DNA of 64,000 bases from Flammeovirga aprica JL-4 (GTDB lineage: Bacteria > Bacteroidota > Bacteroidia > Cytophagales > Flammeovirgaceae): assembly GCF_012844305.1 (NCBI RefSeq), contig NZ_JABANE010000011.1:48567-112566 (forward strand). The letters run 5' to 3'. Positions 29,792 to 38,920 of this stretch are shown here, in pieces. The position numbers and the translations under genes were made by a program. The first letter of the stretch is position 1. Every line of letters starts with the position of its first letter. Below the pieces are notes generated by a model. It was not told the origin of the DNA. It did not search any database and worked only from the letters and a program-made list of their open reading frames with translations.

Positions 29792-30388
29792 ATGAAATAC
29801 TATTATTATTACTTCTTGATCATAACCTTAGCATTTTTTGTTACAACAGATTCTTTTGGACAAAAAAGAAAAAATGCAGTTCGAAGATATGAGAAGCAAA
29901 AAAGGGTGAAGACCGTAAAAAAGGTAAGAAGATCGAAAGCAGTACATTACAATTACGCCACTTTGCCTCGAAGAGGTGCTGTAATTACTCACTTACCGAA
30001 TAATGCTATCGCTTATCATCATAATAAAATTAGATATTCATATGCAGCGGGGGTTTGGTATAGATCCAATGGTAGGAACTGGGTGGTCGCTCCTCCTGTT
30101 TATGGTTTTAGAGTGAACACTTTGCCAGTGGGCTATCAAAGAATAAATGTTAGAAACAAAGCCTATTATTATTACTACGGCACCTACTACCAGAAGAGAA
30201 ATAATGGTTATGTTGTGGTAGAAGGGCCTAAAGATGCACAGGTAGACTCTATTCCAAAAGGCTATACTACCGTTACTGTAAATGGAGAAGAATTCTATGA
30301 GTTGGATGGTGAATATTATATGGCAAGTACAAATGATAAAGGAGAAGAAGTACTTGTTGTTGTTCCAGAACCATCCTATAAAAATTAG
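29792..30388 (+). CDS. DUF6515-like exported protein
   Basis: This 198-residue exported protein has an unusual N-terminus in which a Tyr-rich run precedes the hydrophobic signal segment (about 8-24). A very basic stretch follows (KRKNAVRRYEKQKRVKTVKK). The two C-terminal repeats of about 50 residues each have a YYYYYGTYYQKR or EFYELDGEYYMAS strand and a GYVVV or EVLVVVPEP strand. This matches the DUF6515 pattern. The charge suggests surface or peptidoglycan association, but the function is unknown. Confidence 0.8.
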   Translation: MKYYYYYFLIITLAFFVTTDSFGQKRKNAVRRYEKQKRVKTVKKVRRSKAVHYNYATLPRRGAVITHLPNNAIAYHHNKIRYSYAAGVWYRSNGRNWVVAPPVYGFRVNTLPVGYQRINVRNKAYYYYYGTYYQKRNNGYVVVEGPKDAQVDSIPKGYTTVTVNGEEFYELDGEYYMASTNDKGEEVLVVVPEPSYKN

Positions 30389-30413
30389 TTTTATCGTTCA
30401 TTTCATAATAAAA

Positions 30414-30442
30414 ACCCCAATACTCAATATGAGCATTGGGGT
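30414..30442. terminator. Shared terminator between convergent genes
   Basis: The arms ACCCCAATACTCA and GAGCATTGGGGT pair with one mismatch around a four-base loop. It lies between the stop codons of the DUF6515 gene (plus) and the sulfatase gene (minus) and probably serves both. Confidence 0.8.
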
Positions 30443-30470
30443 GTACGATATACATATAGGTGAACTAGAT

Positions 30471-32033
30471 CTAGTTCTTAGGAGTTCTATCCATCATTTG
30501 GTAAAGCATTTCCTGCATTTTACCTGGCGATAATAATTCAGGACGCTGACGTGGAGGGAAGTCTTTGAATGACATAAAGAATTCGCCTAATTTTTCCTTT
30601 GCAGGAACAAATAACCACATCTTCTGACCGTACCATTTTAAGTACATTCCTGAGTGATCTGCCATTTCATAAGGGTCTTGACCTAAGTTGTAGATCTTCG
30701 GCCATGATAAGGCAAATCTGTGACCTGAGAACCACATATCAGGACCTTCACCTTCTTGGATGATAAAGTGGATTTTCCAGTCGTTCCAACGCATCGCTTG
30801 GATCATACCGTTGTCTGCCACATAGAAGAATGTTTCTCTTCTTGACGCATCCTCTTTACCTGTGAAGTAATCCCATTGGTTGTATCCGTCTAAGTGTACT
30901 TTGAAAGTTTGATCACCAGATTTATAACCTTCTGTTTTCAATGTTTCTTTCAAATCATCTTGACCTGTAACAGCTGCATAGATTGTAGGTACCATATCTT
31001 CGTGAGAAACAATACCGTTTAGTCTACGACCTGTATCTTTTAATCCGTTAGGGTATTTCATTACGAAAGGTACTCTTACACCACCTTCCCAAGTAGATCC
31101 TTTTTCACCACGGAATGGAGAGATACCACCGTCAGGCCATGTCATTTTTTCAACACCGTTGTCAGTAGTGAAGATTACAATTGTATTTTCTTCAACTCCT
31201 AAACGCTCTAATGTCGACAATAAAGTACCTACTTGATTGTCTAATTCTGTCATACCTGCACCGTATAAACCGTAGTCATGGACTAATTTTTTACTCTCTT
31301 CTGTTAAGTGAGTGAATACGTGCATACGAGTAGAGTTGAACCACACGAAGAAAGGCTTGTCGTCTTTTACAGCTCTTTCCATAAAGTCAATAGAAGCATC
31401 CATAAACTCTGAATCTACTGTTTCCATTCTCTTTTTGTTCAAAGGACCTGTATCTGAAATACGACCGTCAGCATAAGAGTGAATTACACCTCTTGGACCA
31501 TATTTTTTTCTGAATTCAGGGTCTTGTGGGTACGCAGGATCTTCTGGCTCCTCTTCAGCATTTAAGTGGTAAAGGTTACCAAAGAACTCATCAAAACCGT
31601 GGTTTGTTGGTAAGAATTCATCTCTATCACCTAAGTGGTTTTTACCGAACTGTCCTGAAGTATAACCTAATGGCTTTAAGATCTCAGCCAATGTAGGATC
31701 TTCTTTTTGGATACCGATTTTTGAACCTGGCATACCGATAGTAGATAAACCTGTTCTTAATGGAGATTGGCCTGTAATGAAAGCAGCACGACCGGCTGTA
31801 CAAGATTGTTGTGCGTATTCAGATGTTAGAACTACACCTTCTTTACCAATTCTATCAATGTTTGGAGTTTGGTACGCTAACATTCCGTTATTGTAAGTAC
31901 TGATGTTACCGTATCCAACATCATCACCCATAATTACAAGGATGTTAGGTCTTTTGTTTTTCTTTGATTTTTGGGCAAATAAAGCCCCTGTTACCGTTAG
32001 TAAAACCGATAACGTTAGTACAATTTTTCTCAT
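30471..32033 (-). CDS. Family S1 formylglycine sulfatase, periplasmic
   Basis: The 520-residue protein has a signal peptide (1-21). Metal and active-site residues start at NILVIMGDDVGYG. The maturation motif is SCTAGRAAFITG, where Cys78 would become formylglycine (C-x-A-x-R variant of C-x-P-x-R). GKNHLGD and FTTDNG are further family motifs. It removes sulfate esters from a substrate that the sequence does not reveal; marine algal glycans are the usual targets. It is not inside the polysaccharide locus and has no linked maturase gene in this window. It stands alone, convergent with its neighbour. Confidence 0.94.
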   Translation of the reverse strand: MRKIVLTLSVLLTVTGALFAQKSKKNKRPNILVIMGDDVGYGNISTYNNGMLAYQTPNIDRIGKEGVVLTSEYAQQSCTAGRAAFITGQSPLRTGLSTIGMPGSKIGIQKEDPTLAEILKPLGYTSGQFGKNHLGDRDEFLPTNHGFDEFFGNLYHLNAEEEPEDPAYPQDPEFRKKYGPRGVIHSYADGRISDTGPLNKKRMETVDSEFMDASIDFMERAVKDDKPFFVWFNSTRMHVFTHLTEESKKLVHDYGLYGAGMTELDNQVGTLLSTLERLGVEENTIVIFTTDNGVEKMTWPDGGISPFRGEKGSTWEGGVRVPFVMKYPNGLKDTGRRLNGIVSHEDMVPTIYAAVTGQDDLKETLKTEGYKSGDQTFKVHLDGYNQWDYFTGKEDASRRETFFYVADNGMIQAMRWNDWKIHFIIQEGEGPDMWFSGHRFALSWPKIYNLGQDPYEMADHSGMYLKWYGQKMWLFVPAKEKLGEFFMSFKDFPPRQRPELLSPGKMQEMLYQMMDRTPKN

Positions 32034-32405
32034 TTTTAAGTTGGTCTTTTAAGCCCGTAGGCTATTTAATCATATCAATTTTAAACAGTCTCTTTTTCTT
32101 AACTGCATAGCAAATATAGAAATAGATTTTAGTTTAATATTAAACTTAATATAGATTTTAACAGTATATTATTTTTTTAACCCTACTTAAAAAATGAATG
32201 TTTATTAGTGACAATTTTTTGATTTATATTTTAATAACAAAAAGCAAAACGACAAAATCAAGCACCCTGAAAATGTTCCTCTTCAAACAACTGAATATCA
32301 CTTTTGATAATACTTGAATAGAAATTTTCGATTTCCATCACATGTTTTAATTCCCTAATTTTGAGGTATCAAACAAATAATTATCACCCATAAAAATCAA
32401 ATATC
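32034..32405. other. Divergent intergenic region, sulfatase / small Cys-pair gene
   Basis: This 370-base AT-rich stretch must hold both promoters. I see no palindrome or repeat worth naming. Confidence 0.45.
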
Positions 32406-32582
32406 ATGAAAAACAAAAGCGTATATCAAGACTGCCCAAATTGCTGGGGTTACCAAGAGTATAACAGAGACAATGTAAGAGAGCAAGAAACGGAACAGAC
32501 AGAAGAACAATACAACTCAAGGTCTTTGTTTAAAATTTCCGGAGCGGATGTAGAGGAAGATGATGTGGTATATAAGGCTTAG
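32406..32582 (+). CDS. 58-residue protein with CPNCWGYQEY motif
   Basis: The frame runs ATG to TAG and encodes 58 residues. Near the N-terminus is CPNCWGYQEYN, a CxxC pair of the kind that binds zinc or is redox active. An acidic Gln/Glu-rich tail ends in VEEDDVVYKA. There is no signal peptide. A strong terminator begins 36 bases after the stop, which makes this a compact transcription unit and supports a real gene. As far as I recall, similar very short proteins with this motif occur widely in Bacteroidota, but I know of no assigned function. Confidence 0.75.
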   Translation: MKNKSVYQDCPNCWGYQEYNRDNVREQETEQTEEQYNSRSLFKISGADVEEDDVVYKA

Positions 32583-32617
32583 CAAGGATATGAATTACAA
32601 ACTCTCTATTGAAATTA

Positions 32618-32661
32618 CAGGAATTGAAGGATGAAACATCTTTTTCAATTCCTGTTTTTTT
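32618..32661 (+). terminator. Terminator of the CPNCWGYQEY gene
   Basis: The arms ACAGGAATTGAA and TTCAATTCCTGT (32618-32629 and 32644-32655) pair perfectly, followed by a T run. Confidence 0.88.
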
Positions 32662-32817
32662 ATGATATGGTTCTTGTGTGGTTCTGTGGGAGGTCATCAC
32701 ATAGGACCACCCGTACGTACCACTCACCGAGAAAATAAAACCACTCACAGATCTAATTTCTTCAGGTCGCTACTTATGCGGATCATTGTTACATCATTAA
32801 TCAAAAACGATAAAACA

Positions 32818-33519
32818 ATGAAAACTCTTAGAAATCTATTCTCACTTTTATTGATCTGTGCAGTTACTAACGCTGTCTCATTTGCACAAGGTACTCAAGC
32901 CAACATTGACAAAGCTTTAGGTCAATCATTCCAAAGTCAAGAAAACAAGGTGGCAGGCATTATCAGTGATCAGTCTGATTTGTACTGGAAGGCGTATGCT
33001 TCTTTTATGTCGAGCATTTATGAAATCGGTATGGGTGACAAAACAGCATCTCAAAAGTATGTTGATCAAGCTATTGAGTTCTTAAATCAAGATGAAAACA
33101 GAGATTCTGAATCTTACGCTTTAGAGGGAAGTATTTTAGGTTTCAGCATCAGCCTTGATCCTTCAAAAACAAGAACACTTGCTTCTAAATCCACTGCACG
33201 TTATAAAAAAGCATTAAAACTAGATAAAAACAACCCTAGAGCTTATTTAGGATTGGGAGAAAATGACTTTCACACTCCTGTAAAATATGGTGGAGGAAAA
33301 GTAGCTGAAAAGTATTTATTAAAAGCACTTTCAGCCGATAATAACCCTTCTAACGACCCTTCAAAACCTACTTGGGGCAAGGAAAGAGCTTACAACTTAT
33401 TGGTACAGTTTTACAAAAGAGAAGGTAAAATGGATTTAGCCAAAAAATATTGTGCTGAAGCTCTTGAAGCATTCCCACACGATCATGATTTAAAAGAATT
33501 AAGTCAAACAGTACTTTAA
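32818..33519 (+). CDS. Exported TPR-like protein, first gene of a receptor/two-component set
   Basis: The start is placed at the ATG at 32818. The frame is open further upstream, but that stretch shows no signal-like or conserved character, while this ATG begins a clean signal peptide ending SFAQ (233 residues in all). The mature part is helical with degenerate TPR units (YKKALKLDKNNPRAYLGLGEN; YNLLVQFYKREGKMDLAKKY). No lipobox is seen, so it is probably periplasmic. It is 33 bases upstream of the TonB-dependent receptor and likely shares its transcript. A role as a periplasmic partner of the receptor is inferred. Confidence 0.82.
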   Translation: MKTLRNLFSLLLICAVTNAVSFAQGTQANIDKALGQSFQSQENKVAGIISDQSDLYWKAYASFMSSIYEIGMGDKTASQKYVDQAIEFLNQDENRDSESYALEGSILGFSISLDPSKTRTLASKSTARYKKALKLDKNNPRAYLGLGENDFHTPVKYGGGKVAEKYLLKALSADNNPSNDPSKPTWGKERAYNLLVQFYKREGKMDLAKKYCAEALEAFPHDHDLKELSQTVL

Positions 33520-33552
33520 TTACCCCCTAATTATCAATCAACTTTTGAAATC

Positions 33553-35631
33553 ATGAAAACGCTATTACTGTCTACGCTTTTATTACTATTCTATCAAGTC
33601 GGTTTTTCACAAAATAATATCATCAAAGGAAAGATATTAGATACGGATGGAGAGGCCATCCCTTTTGCAAGTGTCTACCTAAAAGAAATAATGAAAGGCA
33701 CTTCAACGGATGAAAATGGTCGATTTGAATTAACAGCCAATTACTCTTCATCAGATCAGCTTGTGGTCAGTGCAATTGGGTATACTGAAATGGCGTTTTC
33801 TGTTTCAACACTTTCAAATCCTGTTAAACTAGAACTTCCTAAAAGTAGTACTACACTAAAAGCCATTGAGATTTATGGTGGAAGTGGAAAATCTTTGGAA
33901 GAAATGACCGCTATGCAGATGACGGGAATGGACATTGTTCGTAATGCCAGTGCAAATGGAGATTTGTATCAGGCATTACAAACCCTGCCCGGTACTTCTA
34001 AAGTGGGTGATCAAACGGGATTGTTTGTAAGAGGTGGTGATGCCACTGAAACGCAGACGATCATTGATGGAACGGTGGCCACTAATCCTTTCTTAGGCAA
34101 TACGCCCAACATGCCTAGCCGAGGGAAATTTGATCCTTTTATGTTTAATGGCACCACCTTCACTACTGGCGGTTTTTCTGCGGAATATGGTCAGGCGCTT
34201 TCCTCTGTATTGTTATTGGAAACGGAGGACATTCCTGAGAAAACGAGTTCTTCTATCAATCTTCACTTTGCTGGAGTTGGCGGAAGTCACAGTCATGTTT
34301 GGGAAGACAAAACAGTATTGATGGGTGGTATAACATACAACAACCTTACACCTTATTTTGGCATCACTCCTCAAAACGTGGATTGGGTAAAAGTGCCTGA
34401 GGCATTAAATGCAAAAACGGCATTCCGCCATAAAACAAGAACGGGTATGTTTAAAATGTTTTCTCAATACAATTTAAGCTCAGTCGGTGTGGTGTTATTC
34501 GATCCTGAAAAACCTTATGAAGGAAGAATTTTTGACCGAACCGCTCATGATATTTACGTCAACAATAGCTATAAGGGACTTCTAACAAGGTCATGGGAAA
34601 TCGATGCTGGCATTTCTTACAATAAAACGGTAGGTGACATTGCTATGGGCGAGGATAATTTTAAAGAAGACAATCAGCATATCATTTCTAAAGTTACGCT
34701 TTCACATGGTTTTGGTGATTTTATGGACTTTAAAATAGGTGGTGATTATAGAAATGATCAAACACGATGGGGTAATTATTGGGTGAAAGACCATCTGACT
34801 TCTGCCTTTACTGAGTCTATGTTTCATCTTTCTTCCAAAGTAAAATTAAGATTGGGTGCAAGAGGTGAATACTCTTCTCGAATGGACCGATTTGCATTGG
34901 CTCCTCGTACTTCTTTATTCTTTGATTTAGATGACTTCAATAAAATCACTTTAAGTTATGGAGACTATTATCAAAAAGCTCAAGATGAATACTTGGCTTA
35001 CAAATCTGACTTGGATTTTCAGAAATCCACCCATTATATTATTAATTACAAAAGGGAAATTATGGGAAGAACATTTAGAGTAGAGCTTTACCATAAAGAA
35101 TACGATCAGCTGATCAAATTTAATGACGAAAGTTTCAGCAATGAGGGCTATGGATATGCTAGAGGTATCGATATCTTCTGGAGGGATGAATCTTCTATCC
35201 CATTCTTAGATTACTGGGTGACTTACTCTTATATTGATTCAGAAAGAAACTATAAGCATTTCCCCATCAGTGCCATTCCTGATTTTGTCACCAATCACAA
35301 TTTTAATGTGGTGGCCAATTTTGAAATTCCCTCTCTCCGACTTCAGCCCGGTCTTACCTATACTTATGCTTCAGGAAGACCGTATGAAAACCCCAATGCG
35401 GAGTTGTTTATGAGTGATAAAACAAAGGATTTTCATAACTTAGATGTCGCAATAAATTACAATATGAACTTGATGGGACATTTCACCGTTCTCTTCGCTT
35501 CCTTCTCCAATGTTCTAGGTTTTGATCAAGTATTTGGTTATGAATATTCCACAGATGGCACAGCAAGAGTTGAAAAAATTCCCACAAGCAAACAATCTAT
35601 CTTCTTAGGTCTATTTATGACCATTGAATAA
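33553..35631 (+). CDS. TonB-dependent receptor with carboxypeptidase-regulatory-like domain
   Basis: This 692-residue protein is shorter than SusC proteins. It has a signal peptide (1-19) and a CarboxypepD_reg-like domain (about 22-105, with IPFASVYLKEIMKGTST). A plug follows (about 130-225, with QALQTLPGTS and GLFVRGGDATETQTIIDG), then a barrel of roughly 450 residues. There is no SusD partner. It lies between an exported TPR protein and a LytS/LytTR pair with very short gaps. The set probably responds to and imports a small ligand such as a metal complex or peptide, but the ligand is unknown. Confidence 0.9.
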   Translation: MKTLLLSTLLLLFYQVGFSQNNIIKGKILDTDGEAIPFASVYLKEIMKGTSTDENGRFELTANYSSSDQLVVSAIGYTEMAFSVSTLSNPVKLELPKSSTTLKAIEIYGGSGKSLEEMTAMQMTGMDIVRNASANGDLYQALQTLPGTSKVGDQTGLFVRGGDATETQTIIDGTVATNPFLGNTPNMPSRGKFDPFMFNGTTFTTGGFSAEYGQALSSVLLLETEDIPEKTSSSINLHFAGVGGSHSHVWEDKTVLMGGITYNNLTPYFGITPQNVDWVKVPEALNAKTAFRHKTRTGMFKMFSQYNLSSVGVVLFDPEKPYEGRIFDRTAHDIYVNNSYKGLLTRSWEIDAGISYNKTVGDIAMGEDNFKEDNQHIISKVTLSHGFGDFMDFKIGGDYRNDQTRWGNYWVKDHLTSAFTESMFHLSSKVKLRLGARGEYSSRMDRFALAPRTSLFFDLDDFNKITLSYGDYYQKAQDEYLAYKSDLDFQKSTHYIINYKREIMGRTFRVELYHKEYDQLIKFNDESFSNEGYGYARGIDIFWRDESSIPFLDYWVTYSYIDSERNYKHFPISAIPDFVTNHNFNVVANFEIPSLRLQPGLTYTYASGRPYENPNAELFMSDKTKDFHNLDVAINYNMNLMGHFTVLFASFSNVLGFDQVFGYEYSTDGTARVEKIPTSKQSIFLGLFMTIE

Positions 35632-35642
35632 ATGATACTTCA

Positions 35643-36662
35643 ATGAAAAAACTAATTAAAATAGCCATACATATCCTTTTTTGGTGTTGTTATATACTTC
35701 TGTTGAGTATTCGAGACTTGTTATTTAATAATGAGATCTTCCATAATTTTATAACATTTACGGTCATTACAGCACCATTAATTCCCTTTGTCTATTTCAA
35801 TTTATATTTCTTAATTCCGAAGTTTCTATTCCAAAATAAGAAACCGCAATACTTTATTTCCTTCGGTATGCTATTGGCCATATCTGTCATTATTCGTAAT
35901 TACGCTACTTATACCGTTTATGCTGTAATCTTAAAAATTGACACTATCGAACCTTTCTTTTCTGGGAAAGTAGGTTGGTGGACGGCATCAAGTGAAACCT
36001 TTGTATTGTTCTTTATTTCTTCAACGATTTATCTAGTTCAAAAATGGTATTTAAAAGACAAGTATGTAAAGGAACTGGAAAACAAAAATATGAGAAGTGA
36101 ATTGGACTTATTGAAATCACAATTACAACCTCATTTCCTATTTAATAACCTCAATACTATTTACTTTTTGATGGATGATGAACCTCAAAAAGCAAAAGAA
36201 TTAGTGATACAGCTTTCAGATGCATTAAGCCATCAATTATACAAGGCTAATCAAGATCAAGTGAACTTGGAAGAGGAATTGGATTACCTGAGGAATTATA
36301 TCAAGATGGAACAGATCCGTCATCAAGATTTTCTGACTTTACATTACGATTTTCCTACAGAAAACATCAACTATAACATTGCACCTATGCTTTTGATTAC
36401 CTTTGTTGAAAATGCATTTAAACATGGCATTAATTCAAAAGGGTATACGATCTCCATTGACATTTCAATAGAAAATGGAGTGTTGGGTTTGGTGGTTCAA
36501 AATACTAAAAGTGATCATCCAAAAAGCGATAAAGGAGGATTGGGTTTAATCAATGCCCGCAAGCGACTTGAGCTTTTATATCCTAATCAACACAATTTAG
36601 AAATCTCTGATCAAGAAGAGGAATTTATCGTAAAACTAGATATCAAACTTAAAAACGAATAA
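35643..36662 (+). CDS. LytS-type sensor histidine kinase
   Basis: This 339-residue membrane protein has four helices (about 8-26, 37-58, 72-92, 117-134) and a short coiled linker. The His_kinase domain has its phospho-accepting His164 in LQPHFLFNNLN, and the ATPase domain shows FVENAFKHGI and GGLGLINARKRL. It has no separate periplasmic sensor domain, so the membrane helices or a partner protein probably sense the signal. It overlaps almost directly (one base gap) with its LytTR response regulator and follows the receptor gene by 11 bases. Confidence 0.94.
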   Translation: MKKLIKIAIHILFWCCYILLLSIRDLLFNNEIFHNFITFTVITAPLIPFVYFNLYFLIPKFLFQNKKPQYFISFGMLLAISVIIRNYATYTVYAVILKIDTIEPFFSGKVGWWTASSETFVLFFISSTIYLVQKWYLKDKYVKELENKNMRSELDLLKSQLQPHFLFNNLNTIYFLMDDEPQKAKELVIQLSDALSHQLYKANQDQVNLEEELDYLRNYIKMEQIRHQDFLTLHYDFPTENINYNIAPMLLITFVENAFKHGINSKGYTISIDISIENGVLGLVVQNTKSDHPKSDKGGLGLINARKRLELLYPNQHNLEISDQEEEFIVKLDIKLKNE

Positions 36663-36663
36663 G

Positions 36664-37377
36664 ATGAACTGCATTATTGTCGATGATGAAATGATTGCTA
36701 GAGAGGGCATCGCTAAATATGTAAAAGAAATCCCTTATCTCAACCTGATTGCAAAATGTAAAAGTGTTTTTGAATTAGATGAGGTGCTGATGAAAAGTGA
36801 AATTGATTTGGTGTTTTTAGATATTCAAATGCCTGGAATTACGGGTGTAGACTGGTTGAAAAACGCTTCCAATCCACCTCATATTATTTTCACTACGGCC
36901 CACAGAGAATTTGCAGTAGAAGGATTTGAACTGAATGCAGTCGATTACCTTTTAAAACCCATCACCCTTCCCCGCTTTGCAAAGGCAGTTGCTAAAAGTT
37001 ATAAAATCTGGAATGATAAAAAAGAAGTGGTTACCACTCCATCCAACAATGATGATTACATCTTTATCAAAGAGGATCAGCAAACCGTCAAAGTAAAACT
37101 AGAGGACATCCTTTATATAGAGGCGGCAGTGGATTACATCTTTATTCATACCAAAGAGAAAAGACATATCACCCTCTTTTCCATGAAACAAGTGGAACAA
37201 AAACTCCCCGAAAATCAGTTTATCAGAATTCACCGTTCGTTTATTGTCAATGCTGAATATGTGGAAGCTATTGAAGGCAAAATGTTGATTGTAAATGGGC
37301 AAAAATTGAATATCAGCCGTTCATTGTATAATGAAGTGTATGATAAAATCACTAAAGGAAAAGTCTGGAAAGTCTAA
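36664..37377 (+). CDS. LytTR-family response regulator
   Basis: The 237-residue protein has a receiver domain (1-120; phospho-Asp53 in VFLDIQMPG, Lys in LLKPI) and a LytTR DNA-binding domain (about 140-235; DYIFIKEDQQTVKV, QFIRIHRSFIVN, NISRSLYNEVYD). It pairs with the LytS kinase immediately upstream. It most likely controls its own four-gene operon and other targets. No binding site was located. Confidence 0.95.
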   Translation: MNCIIVDDEMIAREGIAKYVKEIPYLNLIAKCKSVFELDEVLMKSEIDLVFLDIQMPGITGVDWLKNASNPPHIIFTTAHREFAVEGFELNAVDYLLKPITLPRFAKAVAKSYKIWNDKKEVVTTPSNNDDYIFIKEDQQTVKVKLEDILYIEAAVDYIFIHTKEKRHITLFSMKQVEQKLPENQFIRIHRSFIVNAEYVEAIEGKMLIVNGQKLNISRSLYNEVYDKITKGKVWKV

Positions 37378-37386
37378 AAACAAAAA

Positions 37387-37410
37387 AGGACCTACACTGC
37401 TGTAGATCCT
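37387..37410. terminator. Terminator between the LytTR and P450 genes
   Basis: A ten-base stem (37387-37396 with 37401-37410, core CTACA/TGTAG) is followed by a T run on the minus strand. It mainly ends the P450 transcript and lies between convergent genes. Confidence 0.7.
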
Positions 37411-37417
37411 CCTGCGT

Positions 37418-38881
37418 TTATTGTTCAATGCTTTCTGATTGCATCATTTTTTCTTTATCAATAGAACGATGTTTTAATTTCACCTTCAAGTTTCCTGGAG
37501 ACATTGTAAAAGCAAAAACCTCTTTTACTTCTTCAGGAGCCACATTCAATTCTACATCAAATTCCTGAAATAGACGAATGATAAACACCTTCAATTCCAC
37601 TTCTGAAAGGAATTTACCAGGGCAAGTTCTTGCTCCTCCGCCAAAAGTCTTCATGGCATCCTCATTGTGTGTTTTATGGTAAGGACATCCACCTTCCTCT
37701 TTATTTTCGAGCCATCTTTCAGGTGCAAAAGTTGAAGCATCAGCAAAGTATTTATCCGAACGAGGTGCATGACTCAATTGTGTAATTACAAAACTTCCTT
37801 TCGGAAAGAAGACATCTCCGATCACAACATCTTCCAATGCTTGCATGTACAACTGCGGTGTAACAGGCTTGATCCTCATAGATTCTTTAATCACTGAAGC
37901 TGTATAAGTAAAAGCTTCTAACTGATCAAAATTATCTAACTTCTGTCCTTTCAAAATAGCATCAATTTCAGCCTGAACTTTTTGTTGCTGGTCTTGATTA
38001 GCGGCTAAAAAGTAAGTGATCCACGATAAAGAATTGGAAGTAGTATCTTCTCCTGCCAAAAGCATGGTATATAAGTTTCCAAAAATTTCATCCCAAGTAA
38101 ACGGATTATCATTGTCTTGAGAAGCAATCATTGCTTCTAAAAAATTGGTAGGATGCTCTAAAATATCAATATCTTCACTAATTTTTCTTTGAGCATTGGT
38201 TATAAACTCACCCAATACCTTTCTGATATATTCCATTGACTCTTCAAACTCCTTATCAGATGCCGTTTTAATATACCTCCAAACAGGGATGGGATTATTG
38301 ATTCTTGAATTCATTTTTGGAAAAATCTTCTGGATATGTTCTTGTGTCTTATCCACATCATTTTCCACTGTATTCATATCATATCCAAAAGCCAAATTGG
38401 TAGTTACATCCACAGTTGCCTTCTGAAAATCTTTATCTATCTCATAATTTCCAACTCCTTCAACCTTGCTCCAATGGTTAGACAGTCGGTCAGCCACTCT
38501 GACAATACCAGGAAAAAAAGACCGAACATTTTTGTTGTCTAATGCCTTTTGAGTCACCTTTCTTTGTTTCTTCCAGCTTTCTCCTTCCGCTGCAAAAACA
38601 CCATTGACACCCACTTCTTCAATCACTTCAGCCATTTTCTTAAATCTCCTGAACTTTGTAGGACGATGTTTAAGAATATAGGCATTTAGTTCAGTGTCAG
38701 TACAAACCGTTAGTTTTCTACCAAAAAAATTCAGATTGTATAAACTGCCAAATTCATCCGCCCATTTTTCATAAAGAAGATGTATTTTTGATTTATCCAA
38801 TTCAAAGATATTTCCAAAAACAGGCAAGCCTTTCGGCCCATTTAAATCCTTCACTGTTTTTGAATATTGAAGTTGTTTCAT
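37418..38881 (-). CDS. Cytochrome P450, copy 2 of a tandem pair
   Basis: This 487-residue soluble P450 has the heme-thiolate loop FGGGARTCPG (Cys420), the I-helix oxygen-activation motif AGEDTT and the ESMR K-helix ExxR. There is no N-terminal membrane anchor or fused reductase. It aligns along its full length with the gene just upstream (38921-40396): KTVKDLNGPKGLP against KTIKDLTGPKGLP at the N-terminus. The pair therefore arose by tandem duplication. The gap between the two is 39 bases, so they are co-transcribed. The N-terminal style recalls the fatty-acid hydroxylase type (CYP102-like), but the substrate is not determinable here. No ferredoxin or reductase gene is adjacent. Confidence 0.93.
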   Translation of the reverse strand: MKQLQYSKTVKDLNGPKGLPVFGNIFELDKSKIHLLYEKWADEFGSLYNLNFFGRKLTVCTDTELNAYILKHRPTKFRRFKKMAEVIEEVGVNGVFAAEGESWKKQRKVTQKALDNKNVRSFFPGIVRVADRLSNHWSKVEGVGNYEIDKDFQKATVDVTTNLAFGYDMNTVENDVDKTQEHIQKIFPKMNSRINNPIPVWRYIKTASDKEFEESMEYIRKVLGEFITNAQRKISEDIDILEHPTNFLEAMIASQDNDNPFTWDEIFGNLYTMLLAGEDTTSNSLSWITYFLAANQDQQQKVQAEIDAILKGQKLDNFDQLEAFTYTASVIKESMRIKPVTPQLYMQALEDVVIGDVFFPKGSFVITQLSHAPRSDKYFADASTFAPERWLENKEEGGCPYHKTHNEDAMKTFGGGARTCPGKFLSEVELKVFIIRLFQEFDVELNVAPEEVKEVFAFTMSPGNLKVKLKHRSIDKEKMMQSESIEQ

Positions 38882-38920
38882 AGTGTGTATTGAAAGTAAT
38901 TTTGAGTTTTAATTAAATAG

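Noticed and set aside
32662..32817. Extended reading frame ahead of the TPR protein
   Set aside because: The stretch overlaps the T run of the preceding terminator and has no signal-like or conserved features. The ATG at 32818 starts a clean signal peptide.
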